64,000 nucleotides of DNA. Source: Saccharothrix violaceirubra. GTDB taxonomy: Bacteria > Actinomycetota > Actinomycetes > Mycobacteriales > Pseudonocardiaceae. This document shows, in pieces, positions 8,181 through 17,154 of the stretch (position 1 is its first letter; the number at the start of each line of letters is the position of its first letter). The translations under genes were made by a program, and so were the position numbers. The notes beneath the pieces were generated by a model. The model saw nothing but the letters and a program-made list of their open reading frames with translations. It was not told where the DNA came from and made no database searches. The DNA lies in assembly GCF_014203755.1 (NCBI RefSeq), contig NZ_JACHJS010000001.1:1302001-1366000 (forward strand), in the 5' to 3' direction.

Positions 8181-10100
8181 CTACTCCGGCGGCGTGATCC
8201 GCAGGTCGGGGTCGATCGGCGGCGCGCCGTCGAACGGCCCCTTCACCAGACCACCCAACGCGTCGAGCGTGAGCGCGATCCCGTGCGCGTGCGGGTCGAC
8301 GTCGGTCGGCGGCTCCTCGAACCAGTCGTGCAGATCGGTCGGGATCCGGTACGTGTCGGCGAGTCCGGTGTACAGCTCCGCACGCCGGTCGGCCTGGTCG
8401 GCGAGCTGCTGGTACTCACGCATGGCCAGGCGCATGCGAATCCACCGGTACCGGTCGGTGTTCGTACCGTCCGACGCGGTGAACCGGGTGCGCAGCAGCT
8501 CGCCCGCCCGGCGCCCGCGCGCGGCCAGGTCGAGGATGGTCGCGGGTGGCATGAACAGGTTCAGGCCGCCCTCGTGGTCGGCGACCCGCACGTGCGCGAT
8601 CCGACCCCGGTAGCCGGGCAATGCCGACTGCATCGTGTCGCGCCAGTCGAGCATCGTGTCGAGGATCGCGCCGGCGAACCCCCGCACCCCGTCGACCGGC
8701 CGCCACGGTGCGCCGCTGGTCGACGCGTCCTGCTCGGGCAGCCACACGTCGTCCGCGCCCGGACTCGGGAACCGCTGGAGACTGAGCCCGAACGTGGGCC
8801 AGCGCGGCAGCATCGTGTCGAAGAAGTGGATCGGGAAGTTGCTGGTGATCCCGCCGTCGGAGAACCAGTGCACGCGCGGCTCGGGTTCGGCGCGGACCAG
8901 CGGGACGGCCGCGATCAGGCCGGGCAGCGGCATGCTCATCCGCACCGCGAGGGCTACCGGCAGGTCACGTGGCAACCGGTGCAGCACGTGCCCGTCCAGC
9001 GGACACGTGTGCCCGGTCGACTCCGTGCCGAGCCGGTGCACGACGCGGTCGGGCACGACCCGGCCCAGGCACCGTGCGCAGAACAGCCACTCGTCGACGG
9101 GTTCGGTGAACGGCAGCCGGTAGGGGCGTCCCTCCGACAGGTCCGTCGTCATCAGGACCAGCGTCGTGTCGAGATCGGCGAAGGTCAGGGTGTCCACACC
9201 GGACAGGTCGTCGAGCCGGTCGGCGAGCCAGTCGCTCAGTGGCGGCACGCCCGTCGAGCGCGGCACGCCGCATCGCCGGTCCCAGAAGTTCGCCTTGAAC
9301 GTGCCGGTGCCGGGGACCAGGCCGAAGTGCAGCGACCGGGCGTTCTTGTCGAGGAAGCGCTTCGCACCGAGCAGGTACGTCACGGCGACCGCGCTCACGA
9401 ACGCGAACCCGAACACCAACCACCACACGACGGCCGTGACCAGCGTGGTGAAACTCGGAAGCGTGAACCGGGTGAGCGCGAGGACCGGCAGCAACGGTAC
9501 GAGCACCAGCAGCGCGGTTCCGATCCGGCGCGGCCACGCGTCGTGTCCGCGTGGCACCAGTCGGATCACTATGGGCGGCACGATCAGCGCGACCAGCACG
9601 ATGATCGTCACCAGCACCCACGACGGGGTCGTGCGCCACTCGACGGCGAGCGCCCACGCGGTCGGCCCCGCCAGCCATAACGCGAGTGCCAGGGCCAGCG
9701 ATGCCCGCGCCCGCCAGCCGATGGCACCCAGCAGGGCGAGGACCAGGCACGTTGCCGCACTGCGCCCCGTCACCGCGCGGCTCTGCATGGACGCGGCGAC
9801 GACCCGGAACAGTCGACGCGTGCGCGCGTCGGGTTGGAACAGTTGCGCGAGCCGCCATTCCGGCGACGCGAACCAGTGGACGATGCCCTCCAGCTTGCCG
9901 AACCCGTCGCGGTCGCGCCCCTTCTCGGCTGCCGCGGTGAACGCGGCGCCGATGGCACCCGCGGACGCACCGCCCAACGACCGGAACCGGTAGTGGCGGG
10001 CGAGTTCGACAACGGCCCACGGGTACACCACGCCGCTTGTGGTGCCTCCGCGCATCGTCAGGTCGCAGTACCCGTTCAACTCGTGGCGGTCTTCGCTCAC
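8181..10100 (-). CDS. patatin-like phospholipase with inserted membrane domain
   Basis: 639 residues from a GTG at 10100 with a GGAGG ribosome binding site; the open frame continues further upstream without a likely start. The patatin nucleophile elbow is GGASAG (43-48, Ser46) and the catalytic Asp is in HWFSDGGITSNFPIHFFD. An early MRGGTTSGVVYP supplies the oxyanion loop. Between the elbow and the Asp lies an insertion with about five hydrophobic segments, then a Cys-x2-Cys...Cys-x5-His stretch (CARC...CPLDGH) that resembles a zinc ribbon. Such a layout suggests an integral membrane lipid acyl hydrolase facing the cytoplasm. Substrate unknown. Confidence 0.8.
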   Translation of the reverse strand: MSEDRHELNGYCDLTMRGGTTSGVVYPWAVVELARHYRFRSLGGASAGAIGAAFTAAAEKGRDRDGFGKLEGIVHWFASPEWRLAQLFQPDARTRRLFRVVAASMQSRAVTGRSAATCLVLALLGAIGWRARASLALALALWLAGPTAWALAVEWRTTPSWVLVTIIVLVALIVPPIVIRLVPRGHDAWPRRIGTALLVLVPLLPVLALTRFTLPSFTTLVTAVVWWLVFGFAFVSAVAVTYLLGAKRFLDKNARSLHFGLVPGTGTFKANFWDRRCGVPRSTGVPPLSDWLADRLDDLSGVDTLTFADLDTTLVLMTTDLSEGRPYRLPFTEPVDEWLFCARCLGRVVPDRVVHRLGTESTGHTCPLDGHVLHRLPRDLPVALAVRMSMPLPGLIAAVPLVRAEPEPRVHWFSDGGITSNFPIHFFDTMLPRWPTFGLSLQRFPSPGADDVWLPEQDASTSGAPWRPVDGVRGFAGAILDTMLDWRDTMQSALPGYRGRIAHVRVADHEGGLNLFMPPATILDLAARGRRAGELLRTRFTASDGTNTDRYRWIRMRLAMREYQQLADQADRRAELYTGLADTYRIPTDLHDWFEEPPTDVDPHAHGIALTLDALGGLVKGPFDGAPPIDPDLRITPPE

Positions 10101-10330
10101 GGCGGCCTCCCCGCACCAATGATCGCGCTGCGCACCCGGACAGCGCGCTAGACCAACCGGTGGTTCTCCCCGCCGGGCCGTTCGAGCCAGATCACTCGAT
10201 CGGGATGAGCGCTCCCACTGTGTCACTCGTACGAGTGAAAATCTGGGTGTTGCATAACTCTTCGCTGGCAGAGTCCGACGAGCTTGTCATCCGAATGGCC
10301 ATACCCGGTCGGACGAATGCGAGCGTCGTC

Positions 10331-11107
10331 ATGATCCAACCGCCATCCCGGCGCCGTAGGCGGCCGACGCTGTCCCCGTCACGCTGGCCGTTCGTGCTCA
10401 TCGCCCTGTTCCTGATCGCGGTCGTGGTGGTGGCCGTGGCACGTCGCGACCGTCCAGCATCGACCGCGACGACGTCGCCGCATCGTGTACCGGTAGGCGA
10501 CACTTCCACGTCACCGTCACCGATCGCGTCACCGTCTCCGGTCGTGTCGCCGACCACGTCCGTGACGCGCACCCCGGTGCCGCGTCTCGCCCCGGTCACG
10601 GGATCGTCGGTGTATACCGGCATCGGCGACGGCATCGTCACGCTCGACCGTCCGACCGGCCTCAAGGTCGTCGAGTTCGAGTGCGCGGAATGCTCACGCG
10701 TCACCGCGATCACCACGGACGGCGACGAGGCCGTACTGGTCCGGACCGTTGGTCCGTATCGGGGCAAGCGCTGGCTCAACGTCCACGACGGTGCGCGCAC
10801 GACGACGTTGACGATCACCGCGAACGCCGCCTGGACCGTCGGGGTCGGCGGCCTGGAGGCGGCCACCGAGTCGTCCGGTTCGCTGTCGGGTACCGGTGAC
10901 AGCGTCGTGGTCTACCGCGGTACCGCGACCACCGCGCGGATCACCAACTCCGGCGACGGCGCGTTCGTGGTCGACGTCGTGTCCGGTCCGGCCGGACTCG
11001 GCCTGCCGGTGGACACCGTCGGCGCCTACGACGGCACGGTGCCGCTCGAAGGCCCCGCGATCATCCAGGTCACGTCGAACGGCACCTGGACCGTCACCCC
11101 GCGCTGA
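10331..11107 (+). CDS. membrane-anchored hypothetical protein with extracellular beta-rich domain
   Basis: 258 residues from the ATG at 10331; in-frame ATGs at 10295 and 10205 are alternatives and no start has a clear ribosome binding site. A basic RRRRRP stretch and one membrane helix ([17 protein letters not shown]) are followed by a Ser/Thr/Pro-rich linker of about 50 residues and a C-terminal domain made of two similar halves with Thr/Val-rich strands (each ending near AAWTVGV or NGTWTVTP). This is the usual form of an actinobacterial surface protein. I do not recognise the family. The 3' end overlaps the convergent acetyltransferase gene by 14 nt. Confidence 0.7.
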   Translation: MIQPPSRRRRRPTLSPSRWPFVLIALFLIAVVVVAVARRDRPASTATTSPHRVPVGDTSTSPSPIASPSPVVSPTTSVTRTPVPRLAPVTGSSVYTGIGDGIVTLDRPTGLKVVEFECAECSRVTAITTDGDEAVLVRTVGPYRGKRWLNVHDGARTTTLTITANAAWTVGVGGLEAATESSGSLSGTGDSVVVYRGTATTARITNSGDGAFVVDVVSGPAGLGLPVDTVGAYDGTVPLEGPAIIQVTSNGTWTVTPR

Positions 11108-11750
11108 CGAGTCCGTGCTCGACCGCGATCCGTTCGATCTCGACGGGCGTGCCGGCCATGATCGTGCGCACGTGCTCGGTCACGAGTTCGATCGGCCACG
11201 ACCACCACCGTGCGCGCAGCAGGCGTTCGACGTCCTCGTCCGGGTAGCGGCGCTTGATCGGCCGCGCGGGGTTGCCGCCGACCACGGTGTACGGCGGCAC
11301 GTCGGACGTCACCAGTGCGCCGGTCGCCACGATCGCACCGTCGCCGATCCTGACCCCCGGCATGATCACCGCACCGTTCCCGAACCACACGTCGTTGCCG
11401 ACCACCGTGTCGCCGCGGGTCTCCATGCCGGTGATCAGGTCGAGAGTGCGCTCGGCCCACGTGCCCCCGAAGATCGTGAACGGGAACGTCGACACACCCG
11501 AGGTCAGGTGGTTCGCCCCCGCCATGACGAACCGCGTCCCGGTCGCGATCGCGCAGAACCGACCGATGACCAGCTTCTCGGTGCCGTAGCCGTAGAGCAC
11601 GTTGCGGGTCTCGAACTCCGTCGCGTACTCGGGGTCGTCGTAGTACGTGTACTCGCCAACCTCGATCGTCGGCGCCGTGACCAGCGGCTTGAGCAGGACG
11701 ACGCGGGGGTGCTCGGCGAGCGGGTGAAGCAGGGTCGGATCGGGAATCAC
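11094..11750 (-). CDS. Vat/CatB-type xenobiotic O-acetyltransferase (hexapeptide repeat)
   Basis: 218 residues from a GTG with a GGAGCG ribosome binding site. Hexapeptide turns of a left-handed beta helix are plain in [40 protein letters not shown] and the closing [14 protein letters not shown]. An N-terminal [18 protein letters not shown] and the [13 protein letters not shown] stretch match the Vat/CatB family that acetylates streptogramin A or chloramphenicol; related enzymes act on sugars. It is divergent from a TetR gene with two operators between them, the normal arrangement for an inducible detoxification gene. Resistance to a named drug is not shown. Confidence 0.88.
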   Translation of the reverse strand: MIPDPTLLHPLAEHPRVVLLKPLVTAPTIEVGEYTYYDDPEYATEFETRNVLYGYGTEKLVIGRFCAIATGTRFVMAGANHLTSGVSTFPFTIFGGTWAERTLDLITGMETRGDTVVGNDVWFGNGAVIMPGVRIGDGAIVATGALVTSDVPPYTVVGGNPARPIKRRYPDEDVERLLRARWWSWPIELVTEHVRTIMAGTPVEIERIAVEHGLVSAG

Positions 11751-11758
11751 GGCGCTCC

Positions 11759-11780
11759 TAACGCAACTCGTGTCGCGTTA
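11759..11780. promoter_or_regulatory. TetR-type operator 1 in the acetyltransferase/TetR intergenic region
   Basis: TAACGC (11759-11764) and GCGTTA (11775-11780) are perfect inverted arms around a 10-nt centre; extending inward gives 9 matches of 11 per half. It lies just upstream of the acetyltransferase ribosome binding site. Confidence 0.6.
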
Positions 11781-11804
11781 GACTGGCACAACCGCTCCTT
11801 TAAG

Positions 11805-11818
11805 GCAACTGGAGTTGC
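11805..11818. promoter_or_regulatory. TetR-type operator 2 overlapping the TetR leader
   Basis: GCAACT-GG-AGTTGC is a perfect 6-bp inverted repeat that ends 3 nt before the TTG start of the regulator and overlaps its ribosome binding site. The half-site GCAACT also occurs in operator 1, so one repressor could bind both and control both genes. Confidence 0.6.
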
Positions 11819-11820
11819 AT

Positions 11821-12402
11821 TTGGCTGCCAGGCCCGGCGGACGCTCCGAGCGCGTCCGTGCCTCCGTCATCGATGCCACGTTCGCCGAACTGGTCGAACG
11901 CGGCTACCTCGGCATGTCTGTCGAGAACGTCGCCAACCGCGCCGGTGTGCACAAGACGACCGTGTACCGGCGTTGGGGGACGGTCGAGGGGCTCGTCGCG
12001 GACGCGCTCGACCACACCCGCGACACCCCGTGGCCGGTGCCCGACACCGGCACTCTCGTCGGGGACCTGACCGCGATCGCCTACGAGGTCGTCGATTCGT
12101 TCGCCGATCCCGTACGTCGCACGGTTCCCGTCGCAGTGGTCGCCGCCGCGCTCATGTCGAGTGCCGCGACGCGTGCCAAGAACGACTTCTACGGCGCGCG
12201 CACCGCCGAGGCCGCCCAAGTCGTCACCCGCGCCGTCGAACGCGGCGAGCTGCCCGCGACTACCGACGCGGCCGAGGTGATCCGACTGGTGTGCGGCCCG
12301 CTGTACCACCGCGTGTTCATCACAGGCGACCCGATCGACCACGGGGTGGCGGACCGTGTCGTGCGCGTCGTCGTACACGCGGCCAAGGCCGGTCTGGTGT
12401 AG
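11821..12402 (+). CDS. TetR/AcrR family transcriptional regulator
   Basis: 193 residues from a TTG at 11821, chosen because ACTGGAG sits 6-7 nt upstream. The helix-turn-helix lies at residues 28-55 with the typical GMSVENVANRAGVHKTTVYRRW sequence, and a TetR C-terminal ligand domain follows. Two inverted repeats sharing GCAACT half-sites occupy the 70-nt gap to the divergent acetyltransferase gene, so this protein probably represses both. The stop codon overlaps a perfect palindrome at 12401-12419. Confidence 0.9.
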   Translation: MAARPGGRSERVRASVIDATFAELVERGYLGMSVENVANRAGVHKTTVYRRWGTVEGLVADALDHTRDTPWPVPDTGTLVGDLTAIAYEVVDSFADPVRRTVPVAVVAAALMSSAATRAKNDFYGARTAEAAQVVTRAVERGELPATTDAAEVIRLVCGPLYHRVFITGDPIDHGVADRVVRVVVHAAKAGLV

Positions 12403-12419
12403 CGGACCGGTGGTCCGCT
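12401..12419. repeat. dispersed palindrome, copy 1
   Basis: AGCGGACC and GGTCCGCT are perfect 8-bp arms around GGT. It starts in the TetR stop codon. The 3-nt centre makes a poor transcription hairpin but a good protein site. The same motif recurs at 21706, 21772, 22123-22239, 30227, 30449 and 36647. Confidence 0.7.
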
Positions 12420-12579
12420 GAGGGTGCCCGGCACGGTGACGCCGCACATGTACGACGTTGCTGTTCAAGGGCGAGACTGTGTCCGGCACGTGCACGACAG
12501 AGCGTTCGCGTAACGGAGCCGGGCACGAATGCACGACTCCGTGCACCATCCTGGCACCGTCGGAGGTGCGCTTACCTGC

Positions 12580-13518
12580 TCAGACGCCGTCGAGGAACTC
12601 GTCGACTTCGGCCAGCGCGCGTCGACGTACCGGTTCGGCGGACAGGAACAGGTCGTGCATGCCGTTGTCCACGGTTACGACGGTGACGTCCCGACCGATC
12701 TTCGGACCCCACCGGCGCATGTGCTCGACGTCGAGCACGGTGTCGGACGTCATCGCCTCGACCGACCACTTCCGCGCGTGCAGGTGGCTGTGCGCGGAAC
12801 GCAACAGCAGCACCGGCACGCGCACGTCCAGCCCCCGGTGCAGCGTCGCGTGCGCCCGACGGACCGCGCGCAACCACCCGGCCGTGACCGGGAACGCCTC
12901 GATCGGCTTCCAGCCCAGGTCGAAGTCCCATTCACCGTGGTGGTCCCGGTGGATGCTCTGCCCGTACACGCTGCCCAGTCCGGACCGCACGACGAGTCTC
13001 GGCGCGAACCGCCCGACACCCCGGATCACCGCCGTGCCCACGGTGCGCAGGAACCACGGCTCGGCCAGGTCGAGCCACGGGCTGTTGAGCACCAAGGCGT
13101 CGATGAGCCCGTCCCGCCGCCGTTCGTGCGCCCACAGGCTCGCGGTCAACCCACCGGTCGAATGGCCCATCAACACCACGTCGCGGTGCCCGTCCTCCTC
13201 GCGGACGATCCGCACCGACGCGTCGATCTCCTCGAAGTGCTCGGTCAGATCCGTCACGTGGTTCGCGAGCTGTCCCGGCCGCAGCGACCGCCCGTACGCG
13301 CGCAGGTCGACCGCGTAGAAGTCGAACGACCGTCGCGTGAAGTGCTCGGCGACGTGCCGCTGGAAGAAGTAGTCGGCGAACCCGTGCACGTAGAGCACGG
13401 CGCCGCGCACCGGATGCTCGGCCCGCTTGCGCACCAACGTCGCCGTGACGTCGCCGCCGCCCAGCGGGAGCGTCCGGGTTTCGTAGTCGTCACCCAGCAC
13501 ATCTACGGTCACCGCCAC
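12580..13518 (-). CDS. alpha/beta hydrolase (serine aminopeptidase / lysophospholipase type)
   Basis: 312 residues from a GTG at 13518; GTGs at 13527 and 13512 are alternatives. The fold signature is complete: YVHGFADYF (oxyanion loop, about 43-51), the nucleophile elbow MGHSTGG (Ser120) and a late NGMHDLFLS with the catalytic His. The DLRAYGRSLRPGQ strand matches the Hydrolase_4/S33-like lysophospholipase group. Cytoplasmic, with no signal peptide. It is divergent from the M48 peptidase gene 63 nt away. The 180 nt downstream of its stop hold only the palindrome at 12401. Confidence 0.85.
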   Translation of the reverse strand: MAVTVDVLGDDYETRTLPLGGGDVTATLVRKRAEHPVRGAVLYVHGFADYFFQRHVAEHFTRRSFDFYAVDLRAYGRSLRPGQLANHVTDLTEHFEEIDASVRIVREEDGHRDVVLMGHSTGGLTASLWAHERRRDGLIDALVLNSPWLDLAEPWFLRTVGTAVIRGVGRFAPRLVVRSGLGSVYGQSIHRDHHGEWDFDLGWKPIEAFPVTAGWLRAVRRAHATLHRGLDVRVPVLLLRSAHSHLHARKWSVEAMTSDTVLDVEHMRRWGPKIGRDVTVVTVDNGMHDLFLSAEPVRRRALAEVDEFLDGV

Positions 13519-13581
13519 AGTGTGCACGCCTCTTGCGCCGATCGGGGAGATCACCCTCCCCGATCGTGGCACTCTGGCTTC

Positions 13582-14598
13582 ATGAGCGAGGAAATCGAAC
13601 GATCGACGGCCCGCGTGCGCTTCTCCGGGATCAGTCCCCGCGCCTACGAGCACCCGGTCGACCGTGGCGCGCTCGCCGTGCTGCGTGCGGTGCCGGGCAT
13701 CGGTCCCGTGCTACAAGCGGTGGCCGGTGCGTTCACCGAACGCGGTGAGCGGCTGGTGCACCTGGCGTCGACCATCAGGGTCGGCCCGAAGCAATACCCG
13801 GAGCTGGACCGGCTCCGGCTGGAGACGGCCGCGACGCTGGACATCGACCCGGTGCCCGAGCTGTTCGTCCGCCGCGACCCGACGCCGCAGGCGAGTGTGT
13901 TGGGCATCGACAAGCCGTTCATCGTCCTCACGACCGGTCTGATCGACCTGCTCGACCGCGACGGCCTGCGGTTCGCCATCGGGCACGAGATGGGCCATGT
14001 GCTGTCCGGCCACGCGCTCTACCAGACGATCCTGTACCGCCTGCTGCGTCTCCAGGAGACGCTCGGGTGGATGCCCGCCGCGTTCTGGGCCGTCCGTGCC
14101 GTGATCGCCGCGCTGTGCGAGTGGTACCGCAAGACCGAGTTGTCGTGCGACCGTGCCGGATTGCTGTGCGTGCAGGACCCCGCCGCGGCGTTGCGCGTGC
14201 ACGTCGCGTTGGCCGGCGGCATGGACCTGCGCCAGGTCGACACGTCCGAGTTCCTCAAGCAGGCCAAGGAGTACGAGGCCGTCGAGGACGTGCGCGACAG
14301 CGTGCTCAAGTTGATCCGCACGTGGCCGCTGACCCACCCGATGGCCGTCGTGCGCGCCGCCGAGTTGCAGAAGTGGGCCGCGAGCGAGGAGTACCGGACG
14401 ATCCTCACCGGCGAGTACGCGCGCCGCGAGGACGACCGGCCGACGACCTCGTTCAGTGATGACCTCAAGTCCGCGGCCCGTTCCTACAAGGAGTCGGCCG
14501 CCGAGTCCGAGGACCCGTTGATCAAGGTGCTGAACGAGTTCGGCGGGGTGTTGGCGGGCGCGGCGGGCAAGGTCCGCGACAAGTTCACCGCCAACTAG
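13582..14598 (+). CDS. M48 family metallopeptidase
   Basis: 338 residues. The zinc site HEMGH is at 135-139 with the third ligand Glu186 in KTELSCDRAG, a spacing normal for M48 (HtpX/Ste24-like) peptidases. A hydrophobic stretch before and after the motif (VLRAVPGIGPVLQAVAGAF; FWAVRAVIAALCEWY) suggests membrane association. The C-terminal 70 residues are charged. Likely role in membrane or envelope protein turnover. It precedes a cluster of secreted trypsin-like proteases but has no shared operon signal. Confidence 0.88.
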   Translation: MSEEIERSTARVRFSGISPRAYEHPVDRGALAVLRAVPGIGPVLQAVAGAFTERGERLVHLASTIRVGPKQYPELDRLRLETAATLDIDPVPELFVRRDPTPQASVLGIDKPFIVLTTGLIDLLDRDGLRFAIGHEMGHVLSGHALYQTILYRLLRLQETLGWMPAAFWAVRAVIAALCEWYRKTELSCDRAGLLCVQDPAAALRVHVALAGGMDLRQVDTSEFLKQAKEYEAVEDVRDSVLKLIRTWPLTHPMAVVRAAELQKWAASEEYRTILTGEYARREDDRPTTSFSDDLKSAARSYKESAAESEDPLIKVLNEFGGVLAGAAGKVRDKFTAN

Positions 14599-14668
14599 GC
14601 TACTCGGCCTAATACTGTCGTACGTTCTGGCTAGTCTCCGAACGTCGGAATCGACGCGAGGAGGAACG

Positions 14669-15436
14669 ATGCGACTGGCCACGCTGCTCGTGGCGCTGCT
14701 GGTGTTCGGTGGTGGCACGGCCGCCGCGACCGGTGAACGGGTGGTCGGCGGCTCACGGGTCGCCATCACCGACCACCCGTGGGTGGTCTACCTGACGGAT
14801 TCGGCGGGGTTCCAGTTCTGCGGCGGCACGCTCGTCGCCCCGCGCAAGGTGGTGACCGCGGGGCACTGTGTCGTCTCCCGGTCGCCGGGCACGACCCGGG
14901 TGGTCGCGGGCCGCGAGGACAAACGCACCCGGCAGGGTGAGGTCCTCGCGGTCGAGGAGATCTGGGTGCACGAGCGGTACGACGGAGCCGACCAGGGGTC
15001 GGACGTGGCGGTCCTGACGCTGGGATCGTCGGCGCACCAGGCGACCCTGCCGCTCGTGTCGCACGCGGAGTCGGAACTGTACGAACCGGGCACGCTCGCG
15101 ACGGTCCTCGGCTGGGGACGGGTCAGCGAGTTGGGTGCCACCTCCCGGTTCCTGCTGGCCGCCACGGTGCCGCTCACAACCGATGAGGTCTGCGGGGAGG
15201 CATACCCGCAGTACGACCCGTCGGCCATGGTGTGCGCCGGGCGGCCGGACGGTGGGGTCGACACCTGTCAGGGCGATTCGGGCGGACCGTTGGTGGCGGG
15301 TGGGCGCCTGATCGGCCTGACGTCGTGGGGCGAGGGTTGTGCGCGTCCGGGCAAACCAGGCGTCTACACCCGCTTGGAGAGCTACCTCGACGTCGTCCGG
15401 CCGCACCTGGCCGAGGTCACGACGGCCGCGCCCTGA
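14669..15436 (+). CDS. secreted trypsin-like serine protease (S1), paralogue 1
   Basis: 255 residues. A Sec signal peptide (1-20) leads to a short propeptide and the mature VVGG N-terminus at 25-28, which in this family must be freed for activation. The triad is His66 (TAGHC), Asp112 (SDVAVL) and Ser204 (GDSGGP); Asp198 at the base of the S1 pocket predicts cleavage after Arg or Lys. Cysteines near the active site are in place for the usual disulfides. Ribosome binding site GAGGAGG is 5 nt upstream. Two paralogues follow at 15517 and 17155, all on the same strand. Confidence 0.93.
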   Translation: MRLATLLVALLVFGGGTAAATGERVVGGSRVAITDHPWVVYLTDSAGFQFCGGTLVAPRKVVTAGHCVVSRSPGTTRVVAGREDKRTRQGEVLAVEEIWVHERYDGADQGSDVAVLTLGSSAHQATLPLVSHAESELYEPGTLATVLGWGRVSELGATSRFLLAATVPLTTDEVCGEAYPQYDPSAMVCAGRPDGGVDTCQGDSGGPLVAGGRLIGLTSWGEGCARPGKPGVYTRLESYLDVVRPHLAEVTTAAP

Positions 15437-15516
15437 CCCGGTCCCCACCGGCACTCGTCACCTGCGCGAGTGACGTCGACTTGTGGTGCCCGGACCGTGC
15501 GCTTTCAGTGGGCGCC

Positions 15517-16257
15517 ATGCGGACTCTCCTGCGCGCACTCACGGCGTCGCTGCTGGTACTGGCCCTTGTCACGCCTCCCGCGACCGCCGACCCGCGGATC
15601 GTCGGCGGACAGGTCGTGACCGACATCGCCGAGGCGCCGTGGATGGTCGCGCTGGTGACCACCGCCGGTCGTCACGTGTGCGGCGGCACGCTGATCGCGC
15701 CCGCACTGGTGGCGACGGCCGCGCACTGCGTCGCGACGTACCGCGCCGAAGACCTCCTGGTCGTCGGGGGCCGTGCTGACTTGTCGAAGCCGGTCGGCAT
15801 CGTGTCGCGCACTACGCAGATCGTCTTGAACCCGGCGTACAAGACCGCGCAGATCGGCGCGGACGCGGCGTTGCTGTACACCACGAGCACGTTCCCGTAC
15901 CCGGTGCTCACCGTGCCGTCGCGTTCGGAGACCTACCTGTACACGCCCGGCACCGTCGGCACGGTGCTCGGGTGGGGACGCACGTTCGAGAACGGCCCGG
16001 GGAGCCTCCAACTGCGCAAGGCCCTTGTGCCGATCGTCTCCGATGCGGAGTGCGCGGCGGCGTACAAGGAGTACGTGCCCAAGGCACACGTCTGTGCCGG
16101 TTTTCCCGAAGGTGGCGTCGACGCGTGCCAGGGTGACTCCGGCGGGCCCCTGGTGGTGAACGGCCGTCTCGCGGGCATCGTCTCCTGGGGTACGGGGTGC
16201 GCTCGTCCGGGTAAACCCGGCGTCTACACCAGGGTCACGTCGTACGTCAGCTACTAG
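15517..16257 (+). CDS. secreted trypsin-like serine protease (S1), paralogue 2
   Basis: 246 residues with a signal peptide ending near PATADP and the mature IVGG at 28-31. Triad His70 (TAAHC), Asp116 and Ser208 (GDSGGP), with Asp202 in the S1 pocket, so trypsin-like specificity. The residues around Asp116 (GADAALLYT) differ from paralogue 1. The start has no strong ribosome binding site; GTG three codons upstream is an alternative. The 80-nt gap after paralogue 1 holds only short hairpins. A large imperfect hairpin follows at 16280. Confidence 0.93.
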   Translation: MRTLLRALTASLLVLALVTPPATADPRIVGGQVVTDIAEAPWMVALVTTAGRHVCGGTLIAPALVATAAHCVATYRAEDLLVVGGRADLSKPVGIVSRTTQIVLNPAYKTAQIGADAALLYTTSTFPYPVLTVPSRSETYLYTPGTVGTVLGWGRTFENGPGSLQLRKALVPIVSDAECAAAYKEYVPKAHVCAGFPEGGVDACQGDSGGPLVVNGRLAGIVSWGTGCARPGKPGVYTRVTSYVSY

Positions 16258-16279
16258 CCCTGGCGATCAAGGTCCGGCC

Positions 16280-16323
16280 GTTCGTGCACGTGGTCGTGCC
16301 GCGCGCGACACCGTGTCACGAAC
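16280..16323. terminator. hairpin between protease 2 and the LysE-type gene
   Basis: GTTCGTG (16280-16286) pairs with CACGAAC at 16317-16323 and the stem continues inward for about 16 bp with three bulges around a GC-rich loop. It lies between two convergent genes and could stop transcription from both sides. Confidence 0.5.
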
Positions 16324-16370
16324 ACCGTTTGTGTCGCAGGCAAGCGTTACGAATCCGGGTCGCTTACCCG

Positions 16371-16973
16371 TTACACGACCAGGCCGACGGACATGGTTAC
16401 GAACACTGCCGCGCACACGACGTCGAGCGCGGTCGTGAACCGGCCGAGCGCACCGGCCATGCGCGCCGCCGTGAGGACGATCACCGACTCCCACAGCGCG
16501 GCTGCGGCGAGGAACACGGCCGCGAGCAGGCCGAGTTGCCACGCGGGGTCGCCGGTGCCGATGAACTGCGGCAGGAAGGCAAGTGAGAACAGCAGCATCT
16601 TCGGGTTGGTGATGTTGGTCAGGAAGCCGGCGCGGAACGGTCGCGCGGCCACCCGTCCGCCGTCGCCGTCGGTGCCGCCCGCGACCAGGCCGCGTGCGAT
16701 CGACACGGCCAGGTAGAGCAGGTACGCCGCACCGATCCAGCGCAGTGCGGTGAGCACCGCCGGGTACCGGGCGATCACCACGCCCAGCCCCGAGACCACC
16801 AGCCCGACCTGGATCGCGGCGGCGGTGTGGATGCCCGCGAGCGCGAGCAGTCCCGACCGCACTCCGGAACGCATCGACGTGCGCAGGAGCAGGAACGCGT
16901 CCACCCCCGGCGTGAGGATGACGACCGCACACGCGACCAAGAACGCCGGTAGCTGGGCGAAGTCGAACCGCAT
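16371..16973 (-). CDS. LysE/RhtB family amino-acid exporter
   Basis: 200 residues with six predicted membrane helices. The LysE signature VILTPGVDAFLLLRTS lies near the N-terminus and GFLTNITNPKMLLF in the middle carries the conserved NPK motif. Members export amino acids or related metabolites such as homoserine or threonine; the substrate is unknown. ATG at 16973 is preceded by a GGGAGG about 12 nt away. It diverges from the third protease gene. Confidence 0.88.
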   Translation of the reverse strand: MRFDFAQLPAFLVACAVVILTPGVDAFLLLRTSMRSGVRSGLLALAGIHTAAAIQVGLVVSGLGVVIARYPAVLTALRWIGAAYLLYLAVSIARGLVAGGTDGDGGRVAARPFRAGFLTNITNPKMLLFSLAFLPQFIGTGDPAWQLGLLAAVFLAAAALWESVIVLTAARMAGALGRFTTALDVVCAAVFVTMSVGLVV

Positions 16974-17154
16974 GGGTGTGGAACCTCCCTCGCGTTCCGG
17001 ACAGAACGTCGTGATCTGCCTCACGCACTGAAGAATTTTCGCTATCAATGGATACTAGCAAGAGATTCTTCGGTTCTCCTACCGCTCCGGCGAGGGTGCA
17101 CCTGTTCCGCTACGGTGTGCGCCGATTGGGCCACTCGTCGTAAGAAGGTGCTCC

